Positions 35,970 to 44,849 of a DNA stretch of 64,000 nucleotides are shown one piece after another. Source of the stretch: Fertoeibacter niger (GTDB lineage Bacteria > Pseudomonadota > Alphaproteobacteria > Rhodobacterales > Rhodobacteraceae); contig NZ_WHUT02000009.1 of NCBI RefSeq assembly GCF_009380135.2, positions 62,001 to 126,000 of the forward strand. Reading direction: 5' to 3'. Position 1 is the stretch's first letter. The number at the start of each line of letters is the position of its first letter. A program made the position numbers and the translations under genes. The notes below the pieces were generated by a model. The model was given only the letters and a program-made list of their open reading frames with translations, was not told where the DNA came from and made no database searches.

Positions 35970-37277
35970 ATGACACTGACGATCCGGGCGCTTCTGGGCG
36001 CCTGTGCCGTCGGCGCGCTTTGCAGCGCCGCCGTGGCCGAAACCATTACCGTCGCAACCGTGAACAACGGCGACATGATCCGCATGCAGGGCCTGATGGC
36101 CGACTTCAACGCCAAGCACCCGGACATTCAGGTTGAATGGGTGACGCTGGAAGAAAACGCGCTGCGCCAGAACGTCACCACCGACATCGCCACCAGCGGC
36201 GGCCAGTATGACGTGATGACCATCGGCACCTATGAGGTTCCGATCTGGGGCAAGCAGGGCTGGCTGGTCAGCCTGAACGATCTGCCCGCCGAATATGACA
36301 TCGACGACATCCTGCCTGCCATCCGTGGCGGCCTGACCGTCGACGGCAACCTGATGGCCGCGCCCTTCTATGGCGAATCCTCGATGGTGATGTACCGCCG
36401 CGATCTGATGGAAGCGGCCGGGCTGACCATGTCCGACGCGCCGACCTGGACCGAGATCGAAGCCGCAGCAGCCGCGATGACCGACAAGTCGAAAGAGCAA
36501 TACGGCATCTGTCTGCGCGGCAAAGCCGGCTGGGGCGAGAACATGGCCTTCCTGACCGCCATGTCGAACTCGTTCGGCGCGCGCTGGTTCGATGAAAAAT
36601 GGGTGCCGCAGTTCGACAGCGCCCAGTGGAACGCCACGCTCACCACCTATCTGAAACTGATGAACGAATATGGCCCCCCGGGTGCATCTTCGAACGGTTT
36701 CAACGAAAACCTGACGCTGTTCCAGCAGGGCAAATGCGGCATGTGGATCGACGCCACCGTTGCGGCATCCTTCGTGACCGGCAAGGATTCGACCGTGGCC
36801 GACAAGGTTGGTTTCGCTCTGGCCCCCGACAATGGTCTGGGCAAGCGCGGCAACTGGCTCTGGGCCTGGTCGCTGGCGATCCCGTCCTCGTCGCAGAAAC
36901 AGGCGGCTGCCAAGACATTCATCGACTGGGCAACCAACAAGGACTATCTGGCACTTGTGGCTGCAAACGAAGGCTGGGCCAACGTTCCCCCGGGCACGCG
37001 CACCTCGCTGTATGAAAACCCGGAGTATGCCTCGGTTCCGTTCGCCAAGATGACGCTGGACTCGATCAACTCGGCCGACCCGACCAAGCCGACGGTTGAC
37101 CCCGTTCCCTATGTCGGCGTGCAGTTCGTGGCGATCCCGGAATTCCAGGGCCTTGGCACAGCTGTGGGTCAGGAATTCTCGGCAGCCCTGGCTGGCCAGA
37201 AAACAGCAGAAGAGGCACTTGCCGCCGCTCAGGCGCTGGTGACGGATGAAATGACGGCTGCGGGTTACATCCAGTAA
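35970..37277 (+). CDS. smoE: Polyol ABC transporter substrate-binding protein SmoE
   Basis: 435 aa periplasmic binding protein of the MalE-like class with signal peptide (cleavage near AVAETI). Sequence such as VEWVTLEENALRQNVTTDIAT, KQGWLVSLNDL, MYRRDLMEAAGLTMSDAPTWTEIE and GKCGMWIDATVAASFV is typical of sorbitol/mannitol-binding proteins of Rhodobacteraceae. GGGAGGA precedes the start. First gene of the smoEFGK-smoS-mtlK operon; a 10-bp hairpin follows it. Confidence 0.9.
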   Translation: MTLTIRALLGACAVGALCSAAVAETITVATVNNGDMIRMQGLMADFNAKHPDIQVEWVTLEENALRQNVTTDIATSGGQYDVMTIGTYEVPIWGKQGWLVSLNDLPAEYDIDDILPAIRGGLTVDGNLMAAPFYGESSMVMYRRDLMEAAGLTMSDAPTWTEIEAAAAAMTDKSKEQYGICLRGKAGWGENMAFLTAMSNSFGARWFDEKWVPQFDSAQWNATLTTYLKLMNEYGPPGASSNGFNENLTLFQQGKCGMWIDATVAASFVTGKDSTVADKVGFALAPDNGLGKRGNWLWAWSLAIPSSSQKQAAAKTFIDWATNKDYLALVAANEGWANVPPGTRTSLYENPEYASVPFAKMTLDSINSADPTKPTVDPVPYVGVQFVAIPEFQGLGTAVGQEFSAALAGQKTAEEALAAAQALVTDEMTAAGYIQ

Positions 37278-37292
37278 CCACCGCTGCCGCAC

Positions 37293-37315
37293 GGGGCTGG
37301 CGCCGCGCCAGCCCC
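37293..37315 (+). terminator. Intercistronic hairpin between smoE and smoF
   Basis: GGGGCTGGCG, loop ccg, CGCCAGCCCC: perfect 10-bp stem, no T-run, 16 nt after the binding-protein stop. It probably uncouples the level of the binding protein from that of the permeases, as at the ytfQ-ytfR junction. Confidence 0.5.
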
Positions 37316-37396
37316 ACCCCTGCCCGGCCCTGATGCTTTGCACGGATCGGCCGGGCCATTTCCCTACAGCGCCCCTGGCGGGCCCATTCAGGACAC

Positions 37397-38275
37397 ATGA
37401 CCATGTCCACGCAATCTTCCCGCGCAACCGCGCGCCTGATGCTGTCGCCCACGGTGATCCTTCTGCTGATCTGGATGATTGTGCCGCTGGCGCTGACGCT
37501 CTGGTTCTCGACCCAGCGCTACAACCTGCTGTATCCCGACCGCCAGGGCTTCAACGATTTCGCCAATTACACGCGCTTCATCGCCACGCCTGCCTTTACC
37601 GCCGCGATCATCAACACGCTGGTCCTGGTGCTGGGGGTGCTGGTGATCACCGTGGTGCTGGGCATCCTGATTGCGCTGCTGATTGATCAGCCGCTGTGGG
37701 GCCAGGGGCCGGTGCGCATTCTGGTGATCTCGCCGTTCTTCATCATGCCGCCGGTGGCCGCGCTGATCTGGAAGAACATGTTCATGAACCCGACCAACGG
37801 GTTGTTTGCCGAGGCCGCGAAATATCTGGGCCTGCCACCGTTTGATTTTCTGGGCGCGGCACCCTTGGCCTCGATCATCCTGATTGTCGCCTGGCAGTGG
37901 CTGCCCTTTGCCACGCTGATCCTGCTGACCGCGCTGCAATCCTTGTCGTCGGAAGAGCTGGAGGCCGCCGAGATGGATGGTGCCCCGCCGGTCAAGCGGT
38001 TCTGGTATATCATGCTGCCGCATCTGGCGCGGTCGATCACCGTGGTGGTGCTGATCCAGACCATCTTCCTGATGGGCATCTTCGGCGAGATACTTGTGAC
38101 CACTAACGGCGGGCCGGGGTCTGCCAGCACCACCCTGCCCTTCCTGATCTACAAAGAGGCCCTGCTTGATTTCGACGCCGGCACAGCCGCCGCCGGAGGT
38201 GTGGTGGCCGTCATCATCGCCAACATCGTCGCCATCTTCCTGATGCGGGCGATCGGCAAGAACCTCGACGCGTAA
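37397..38275 (+). CDS. smoF: Polyol ABC transporter permease SmoF
   Basis: 292 aa, about six membrane helices, MalF-like. EAA loop EELEAAEMDGAPPVKRFWYIMLP near residue 195 is the ATPase docking site. The start may be 37397 (MTMSTQ) or 37403 (MSTQ). Nine nt upstream of smoG with AAGGAGG in between. Confidence 0.9.
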   Translation: MTMSTQSSRATARLMLSPTVILLLIWMIVPLALTLWFSTQRYNLLYPDRQGFNDFANYTRFIATPAFTAAIINTLVLVLGVLVITVVLGILIALLIDQPLWGQGPVRILVISPFFIMPPVAALIWKNMFMNPTNGLFAEAAKYLGLPPFDFLGAAPLASIILIVAWQWLPFATLILLTALQSLSSEELEAAEMDGAPPVKRFWYIMLPHLARSITVVVLIQTIFLMGIFGEILVTTNGGPGSASTTLPFLIYKEALLDFDAGTAAAGGVVAVIIANIVAIFLMRAIGKNLDA

Positions 38276-38284
38276 GGAGGCATC

Positions 38285-39115
38285 ATGGCCCGCGCCGTCA
38301 CCACCCGTCGCAAGATCATCAACACCGTCGCCGCATGGTCTGTTGCGCTGATCCTGTTCTTTCCGATCCTCTGGACGATCCTGACATCGTTCAAGCCCGA
38401 GGCGCAGGCGGTATCCTCGCCGCCGGTGTTCCTGGCCTTCGACTGGACGCTGCAAAACTACATCGACGTGAACGAGCAGCGCAATTACCTGAAATTCTTC
38501 TGGAATTCGGTAATCATCGCCGTCGGCTCCACCCTGCTGGGCCTGGTGATCGCCATTCCCGCCGCCTGGTCGATGGCCTTTGTGCCGGGCAAACGCACCA
38601 AGGATCTGCTGATGTGGATGCTGTCGACCAAGATGATGCCCGCCGTGGGCGTGCTGGTGCCGATCTACCTGATCTTCAAATCGCTGGGCCTTCTGGATAC
38701 CCGCGTGGGTCTGGTGGTGGTGCTGACGCTGATGAACCTGCCGATCATCGTCTGGATGCTTTACACCTACTTCAAGGAAATTCCGGGCGAGATACTGGAG
38801 GCCGCCCGGATGGACGGTGCCAACCTGCGCGCGGAAATCCTGTATGTGCTGACGCCGATGGCGGTGCCGGGCATCGCATCGACCGTGCTTTTGAACATCA
38901 TCCTGGCCTGGAACGAAAGCTTCTGGACGCTGAACCTGACCGTCACCGATGCGGCCCCGCTGACGAAATTCATCTCGTCCTTCTCATCCCCGCAGGGGCT
39001 GTTCTACGCGAAACTCTCGGCGGCCTCGACCATGGCCATCGCGCCGATCCTGATCATGGGCTGGTTCAGCCAGAAACAACTCGTCCGCGGCCTGACCTTC
39101 GGCGCGGTGAAGTGA
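38285..39115 (+). CDS. smoG: Polyol ABC transporter permease SmoG
   Basis: 276 aa, MalG-like permease. Typical elements: [17 protein letters not shown] near residue 25, [23 protein letters not shown] (EAA loop) near 170, and a C-terminal [18 protein letters not shown]. Start preceded by AAGGAGG. Pairs with SmoF. Confidence 0.9.
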   Translation: MARAVTTRRKIINTVAAWSVALILFFPILWTILTSFKPEAQAVSSPPVFLAFDWTLQNYIDVNEQRNYLKFFWNSVIIAVGSTLLGLVIAIPAAWSMAFVPGKRTKDLLMWMLSTKMMPAVGVLVPIYLIFKSLGLLDTRVGLVVVLTLMNLPIIVWMLYTYFKEIPGEILEAARMDGANLRAEILYVLTPMAVPGIASTVLLNIILAWNESFWTLNLTVTDAAPLTKFISSFSSPQGLFYAKLSAASTMAIAPILIMGWFSQKQLVRGLTFGAVK

Positions 39116-39122
39116 GGACAGT

Positions 39123-40117
<995 letters not shown>

Positions 40118-40121
<4 letters not shown>

Positions 40122-40888
40122 GATTGCAGGGAAAATCCGCCATCATCACCGGGTCGGCCCGCGGCATCGGCCTGGCCTTTACCCGGGCCTATGTGGCCGA
40201 AGGTGCCACGGTGGCCATCGCCGACATCAACCTGCCCGCCGCCGAGGCGGCCGCCGCCAGCATCGGGCCGGGGGCCTATGCGGTGCATCTGGATGTGGCC
40301 GATCAGGCCAGCATCGACGCCTGCGTGGCAGCGGTGGTTGCCCGCACCGGCAGCCTCGACATCCTGATCAACAACGCCGCCCTGTTCGATCTTGCGCCAA
40401 TAGTCGAGATCACCCGCGCCAGTTACGAACGGTTGTTCACAATCAACGTGGCAGGCACACTCTTCATGCTGCAAGCGGCTGCAAAGCAGATGATCGCGCA
40501 GGGGCGAGGCGGCAAGATCATCAACATGGCAAGCCAGGCCGGGCGGCGGGGCGAGGCTGTGGTGGGCGTCTATTGCGCCACCAAGGCCGCCGTCATCAGC
40601 CTGAACCAGTCGGCAGGCCTCGATCTGATCAAACACCGCATCAACGTGAACGCCATCGCGCCCGGCGTGGTGGACGGCGAACACTGGGACGGCGTGGATG
40701 CCCATTTCGCCCGGCACGAAGGCCTTGCCCCCGGTGAGAAGAAAAAACAGGTCAGCGCCGCCGTGCCTTACGGCCGCATGGGCACAGCCGAAGACCTGAC
40801 CGGCATGGCCATTTTCCTTGCCTCGCCCGAGGCTGATTACATCGTCGCCCAGACATACAATGTCGATGGCGGCAACTGGATGAACTGA
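40118..40888 (+). CDS. smoS: Sorbitol dehydrogenase (L-iditol 2-dehydrogenase) SmoS, SDR family
   Basis: 256 aa short-chain dehydrogenase. NAD-binding TGSARGIG at 11-18; NNAALFD region; catalytic Y/K in VYCATKAA near 152/156; C-terminus NVDGGNWMN as in the Rhodobacter sphaeroides polyol dehydrogenase. Oxidises sorbitol to fructose (and galactitol/iditol). ATG overlaps the smoK stop. Confidence 0.92.
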
Positions 40889-40889
40889 C

Positions 40890-42353
40890 ATGCCCCTTTC
40901 AAACGCCACCCTTTCCAGCCAGCCCAACCGCGTCGCCCTGCCCGGCTATGATCGTGCGGGACTGACCCCCGGCATCGTGCATATCGGCTGCGGCAATTTC
41001 CACCGCGCACATATGGCGGTGTATCTGGATGATCTGTTCGCGCTTGGCGGCGATCACGACTGGGCCATCCTTGGCGCAGGTGTGCGCCCCGGCGATGCAG
41101 CCATGCGGGAAACCCTTGCCGCGCAGGATTACCTGTCATCCGTCATCGAACTGGCCCCCGGCGCGCATTCCGCCCGCATCATCGGCGCAATGACCGGCTT
41201 TGTGCCGGTGGAACCCGGCAATGCCGCGCTGATCGCCGCCATGGCTCAGCCCAGCATCCGCATCGTGTCGCTGACCGTGACCGAAGGCGGCTATTACATC
41301 GACCCAAAGACCGGGACATTCAGCCCCGATCACCCTGACATCCGCCGCGACGCTGCCACTCCCGCCGCTCCCGAGACCGCCTTTGGCGCGATCATTGCGG
41401 CCTTGTCCTCCCGGCGCGCGGCGGGTGTGCCTGCCTTCACGGTGATGTGCTGTGACAACGTTCCGCACAACGGCCACGTCACGCGCGATGCCGTGGTGGG
41501 TCTGGCCCGGCTCAGCAACCCCGAACTGGCTGACTGGATCGCCGCCACCGTGGCCTTCCCCAATTCCATGGTAGACCGCATCACGCCCGCCACCGGCCCG
41601 CGCGAACGGGCCATGGCGGCGGATATGGGGCTGGACGATCAGGCCCCCGTCACCTGCGAAACCTTCCGGCAATGGGTGATGGAAGACCACTTCCCCGCAG
41701 GCCGCCCCGCGCTGGAAAAGGTGGGCGTCACCTTTACCCCGCATGTCGATGCGTTCGAGACGATGAAGATCCGCATCCTGAACGGCGGCCACGCGATCAT
41801 CGCCTATCCCGCCGGCCTTGCCGACATCGAATATGTGCACGAGGCGCTGGCCGATCAGCAGCTGCGCGCCTTCCTTGATGCGGTGCTGACGCGCGAGGTG
41901 TTGCCCATCGTGCCCCCGGTGCCCGGCGTGCATCTTCCCGACTACAAGGCATTGATACTGGAACGTTTTTCCAACCCCGAGGTGGCCGATACCATCCGCC
42001 GCCTGTGCCTTGACGGATCGAACCGCCAGCCGAAATTCATCATCACCTCGATCCGCGATGCGCTGGCTGCGGGGGGGGATGCAGAAGGGTTGATCCTGCT
42101 GTCGGCCCTGTGGTGCCGCTATTGCCATGGCACGACTGAAAGCGGGGCGGCCATTGCGCCCAACGATCCGAACTGGGACATGTTGCAGGCCCGGGCCATG
42201 GCGGCGCGGGACAATCCGGCGGAATGGCTGGGCATGGCCGAGGTGTATGGCGATCTGGCGCAGAATGCGGCGGTGGTGGCACGGTTCAGCACCGCGTTGC
42301 GCGCCGTCTGGGCGCGGGGCAACCGGGCGGTGATCGCCGACTATCTGGGGTAG
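40890..42353 (+). CDS. mtlK: Mannitol 2-dehydrogenase MtlK
   Basis: 487 aa long-chain polyol dehydrogenase. N-terminal nucleotide-binding segment VHIGCGNFHRAHMAVYLDDL; active site K-x4-N-x2-H in KIRILNGGHAIIAYPAGLADIEYVHE near residue 292. Oxidises mannitol (also arabitol/sorbitol) to the ketose. Last gene of the operon; its stop codon abuts the stop codon of the convergent DUF1028 gene. Confidence 0.94.
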   Translation: MPLSNATLSSQPNRVALPGYDRAGLTPGIVHIGCGNFHRAHMAVYLDDLFALGGDHDWAILGAGVRPGDAAMRETLAAQDYLSSVIELAPGAHSARIIGAMTGFVPVEPGNAALIAAMAQPSIRIVSLTVTEGGYYIDPKTGTFSPDHPDIRRDAATPAAPETAFGAIIAALSSRRAAGVPAFTVMCCDNVPHNGHVTRDAVVGLARLSNPELADWIAATVAFPNSMVDRITPATGPRERAMAADMGLDDQAPVTCETFRQWVMEDHFPAGRPALEKVGVTFTPHVDAFETMKIRILNGGHAIIAYPAGLADIEYVHEALADQQLRAFLDAVLTREVLPIVPPVPGVHLPDYKALILERFSNPEVADTIRRLCLDGSNRQPKFIITSIRDALAAGGDAEGLILLSALWCRYCHGTTESGAAIAPNDPNWDMLQARAMAARDNPAEWLGMAEVYGDLAQNAAVVARFSTALRAVWARGNRAVIADYLG

Positions 42354-43028
42354 CTATTCATCCCCCGGGACGCCGTAAGACGGGGCCACGGTCGGGTCTT
42401 CGGCGCGCTGCACATAGGCGTCCATCTGCGGGCGATACACATCCCACGCGGCTTGCAGGGCAGTGATCGGACAATCATCTGTCCAGTCGCAGCGCAGATC
42501 GACGATCGGCCATGACAGCCGGTCGACGATCTTCATCCCCGCCGAATGCACCGGCCCGGCCTCGCCCCCCGCGGCAAGGCCGCCGTGCAGGGCGGCCATC
42601 AGCCTGTCACCGAACGACCCCGCAGCGGCCGCATAGGCCGCCAGCATCGCCGCCGGAATACCGTTATTGGCCAACAGGTTGCCACCCGCCGCCACATTCT
42701 CGGCCCGTTCGGTTTTCCATATCCCCAGGGAATGCGCCCCCGACAGCACGCCGCCGCGCCCCTGCGCATCCACGATCAGCAACTGGCGGAAGGCGATATG
42801 CGGATGGCTGTTCGCCACGGTCAGCAGCGCATCATCGGCCGACATCCCGCGCTCCATCAGATCCAGCAGCGCGGGCCCCAGTGCAGGGTCTGTGATGTTC
42901 TGGCTGGCCACCACCCCCACCCCGGCCCGCGCATGGGCGCAGCGCGCGGCGACAGCGGGCGAGGAAGAGGCGATCACCATGCCGAACTGGCCGGTTTGCG
43001 CGCAGCGGGCGATGAGGGAAAAGGTCAT
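42354..43028 (-). CDS. DUF1028-family protein (Ntn-hydrolase-like)
   Basis: 224 aa. Begins MTFSLIARCAQTGQFGMVIAS, then AGVGVVASQNITDPALGPALLD, GVLSGAHSLG and AGNLLANNGI-like AAGGNLLANNGIPAAM, the defining DUF1028 pattern (an N-terminal nucleophile hydrolase-like fold of unknown activity). AGGAG precedes ATG 43028. Downstream of ridA and the monooxygenase genes on the same strand, but separated from ridA by a 222-nt block of hairpins. Confidence 0.85.
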   Translation of the reverse strand: MTFSLIARCAQTGQFGMVIASSSPAVAARCAHARAGVGVVASQNITDPALGPALLDLMERGMSADDALLTVANSHPHIAFRQLLIVDAQGRGGVLSGAHSLGIWKTERAENVAAGGNLLANNGIPAAMLAAYAAAAGSFGDRLMAALHGGLAAGGEAGPVHSAGMKIVDRLSWPIVDLRCDWTDDCPITALQAAWDVYRPQMDAYVQRAEDPTVAPSYGVPGDE

Positions 43029-43050
43029 GCAAGGCTCCTGTTGCCGGTCG

Positions 43051-43230
43051 CCGGGGGCGCGTCGCCCCCCGGACCCCCAGAGGATATTTGCGTCTGGAAA
43101 GAGAGCGCGGCCCCCTCTCTTTCCAGACAGAAGTATCCCACGGGGTGATGAGTGTTAAGAACCCCTCCGGTGGAGGGGTTCAGCGAAGAACGCCTGGCCA
43201 CAGGCCAGGCTGGGGGGGTGTGAAACACCC
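43051..43230. repeat. Block of five consecutive hairpins between ridA and the DUF1028 gene
   Basis: Five stem-loops stand almost end to end. A: CCGGGGGCG/CGCCCCCCGG (43051-43072, one bulged C). B: GTCTGGAAAGAGAG/CTCTCTTTCCAGAC (43092-43128, 14 bp). C: GAACCCCTCC/GGAGGGGTTC (43159-43181, 10 bp, loop GGT). D: GCCTGGCC/GGCCAGGC (43192-43210, loop ACA). E: GGGTGT/ACACCC (43216-43230). Between A and B lies CCCCAGAGGATATTTG, which looks like an intergenic repeat common in Rhodobacteraceae. No coding evidence. Confidence 0.7.
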
Positions 43231-43250
43231 GGCGCGTTGAAACGGCTCCA

Positions 43251-43670
43251 TCAGTCGGGGATCACCGCCGTCGCGTCAATCTCGACCAGCCAGTCGGGGC
43301 GGGCCAGAGCGACGACCGTGAGACCCGTGCACACCGGATGCACACCCTTTATGTATTCGCCCATGGTGCGGTAGACCGCCTCGCGGTGGCGCACGTCGGT
43401 CAGATAGACAACCAGTTTCACCAGATGGGTCATGTCGCCCCCGGCCTCGGTGATCAGCTGGCGGATGTTCTGCATCACCTTGTGGGTCTGTTCCACCGGG
43501 TCATGGGAGTTGATGTTCTGCGCGGTATCCAGATCCTGCGGGCATTGGCCGCGCATCCAGACAGTGCTGCCGCCCCGGGTGACGACGGCCTGGCACAGGT
43601 CATTGTCCAGCCGCTGTTCGGGATAGGTATCGCGGGTGTTGAAGGGGCGGATGCGGGTGTGGGTCATCAT
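43251..43670 (-). CDS. RidA-family protein
   Basis: 139 aa, YjgF/YER057c/UK114 fold: VWMRGQCPQDLDTAQNINSHDPVEQTHKVMQNIRQLITEAGG and MTHLVKLVVYLTDVRHREAVYRTMGEY; the Arg that binds substrates in RidA is in the R-H-R-E region. RidA proteins hydrolyse reactive enamines/imines. Six nt downstream of the flavin reductase-LysR gene with AAGG as ribosome-binding site, so co-transcribed with it and hpaB. Likely removes an unstable nitrogenous product of the monooxygenase. Confidence 0.88.
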   Translation of the reverse strand: MMTHTRIRPFNTRDTYPEQRLDNDLCQAVVTRGGSTVWMRGQCPQDLDTAQNINSHDPVEQTHKVMQNIRQLITEAGGDMTHLVKLVVYLTDVRHREAVYRTMGEYIKGVHPVCTGLTVVALARPDWLVEIDATAVIPD

Positions 43671-43676
43671 GTGGCC

Positions 43677-44849
43677 TTATGCGTCGAGGGCGAAGTGGTC
43701 GCGGCAGAACCAGAGAAAATGTTCGGCCATGGGCGAGGGTGTGGTGCCGCGCCGCTGCGCCAGCACGATGCGGCTGGGCGGAGCATCGCAGGCCAAGGGG
43801 CGCATGACCAGCGGGCGGCCGTCATAGCTGTGCATCGTGGCCGGGCGGGTGGCCAGCAGGGCGTAACCCAGACCTTGCGCCACCAGCCCGCGCACCATTT
43901 CAAAACTGGCCGAGCGGTGGGCGATGCGCGGTTCCACCCCCGCCGCGCGCAAGATGCCGGGGAAGTAATAGCGCGAGGGTGGCGCGTTCAGCAGGATCAT
44001 CGGCAGGTCGCGCAGGTCTTCGGGGGTGATCTCTGCCCGCGTGGCAAGGGGATGGGGTTCCGCCAGCAGCACATAGGGCGGCAGGTCGATCAGCGGAATG
44101 GTTTCAAGGTCGGGCGACAGGCCAAGGTCATAGAGCAGCGCCAGGTCGGATTCCCCGGCCAGCAGGCTTTCCTGCACCCGGCGCTGGTCGCCCTCCACCA
44201 GCGAAAAATCCATGTCGGGGGCGGCGTCGGTCAGGCGGCGGATCATCTCGGGCAGGATATGCGGGCCGAAGGTGTGAAAGCAGCCGACCGACAGGCGGCG
44301 GGCCGAGGCCTGACGCCCCGCGGCGATCGAGGATGCGCCGTCGATGCGTTCCGGGCTGCCGTAGGAACGGTGGGTGTAGATGAGGGGTGAGCCGGGGGTG
44401 CCGAGGTGGACGGCCTGCACCTCGCCGATGAACACGTAATGCGTGCCGACCTGTTGCGATGAGGTGACGGTGCAGTCGAAGGCCACCAGCGGGTCGGCAG
44501 CGCGGGGGGCGCCGCCGGGCATCGTGACCCATTGGGTGCAGTCGAACTTGTCGGCCACCTGATCGCGGAAGCGGCCCGCGAACGTGTCGGCGATGAAGGA
44601 TTGGTCGTCGCGCAACACATTCACGCAGAAGGTGCCGTTGCCGAGGATCAGGGTGGCGGCGGGCGACAGGTGATGCACGCAGACCAGCAGCGTGGGCCGC
44701 GTGGTATCGGCGGAGACCGATGACATCGCCGAGACTGTGACGCCCGCCCTGCCATGTGCCCCATCGGTGGTGATGATGTTGACCGTGGCGGCGGCCTGGC
44801 TCATCCCAGCCAGAAACCGGTCGCGCAGGCTGGCGGTCTGTTCCATCAT
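43677..44849 (-). CDS. Flavin reductase fused to a LysR-type effector-binding domain
   Basis: 390 aa. Residues about 8-170 are a flavin reductase of the HpaC/RutF type (AAATVNIITTDGAHGRAGVTVSAM, GNGTFCVNVLRDDQ, FDCTVTSSQQVGTHYVFIGEV). Residues about 185-388 are a LysR substrate-binding domain (LSVGCFHTFGPHILPEMIRRL, SLLAGESDLALLYDL, PPYVLLAEPHPLA, MVRGLVAQGLGYALLATRP) without any helix-turn-helix. ATG 44849 overlaps the hpaB stop, so it is translated with the monooxygenase it should supply with FADH2. The sensor half suggests allosteric control by substrate; that is inferred. Confidence 0.85.
   Translation of the reverse strand: MMEQTASLRDRFLAGMSQAAATVNIITTDGAHGRAGVTVSAMSSVSADTTRPTLLVCVHHLSPAATLILGNGTFCVNVLRDDQSFIADTFAGRFRDQVADKFDCTQWVTMPGGAPRAADPLVAFDCTVTSSQQVGTHYVFIGEVQAVHLGTPGSPLIYTHRSYGSPERIDGASSIAAGRQASARRLSVGCFHTFGPHILPEMIRRLTDAAPDMDFSLVEGDQRRVQESLLAGESDLALLYDLGLSPDLETIPLIDLPPYVLLAEPHPLATRAEITPEDLRDLPMILLNAPPSRYYFPGILRAAGVEPRIAHRSASFEMVRGLVAQGLGYALLATRPATMHSYDGRPLVMRPLACDAPPSRIVLAQRRGTTPSPMAEHFLWFCRDHFALDA

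Noticed and set aside
35925-37427. 500-codon open frame antisense to smoE, and similar long antisense frames such as 13850-15661 and 28604-29887
   Set aside because: They mirror strongly coding genes, lack ribosome-binding sites and recognisable domains, and arise from high-GC third-codon bias on the opposite strand.
43025-43228. Possible 67-residue minus-strand protein in the hairpin block
   Set aside because: The sequence is explained by the inverted repeats, its composition is unlike a protein, and no ribosome-binding site precedes it.
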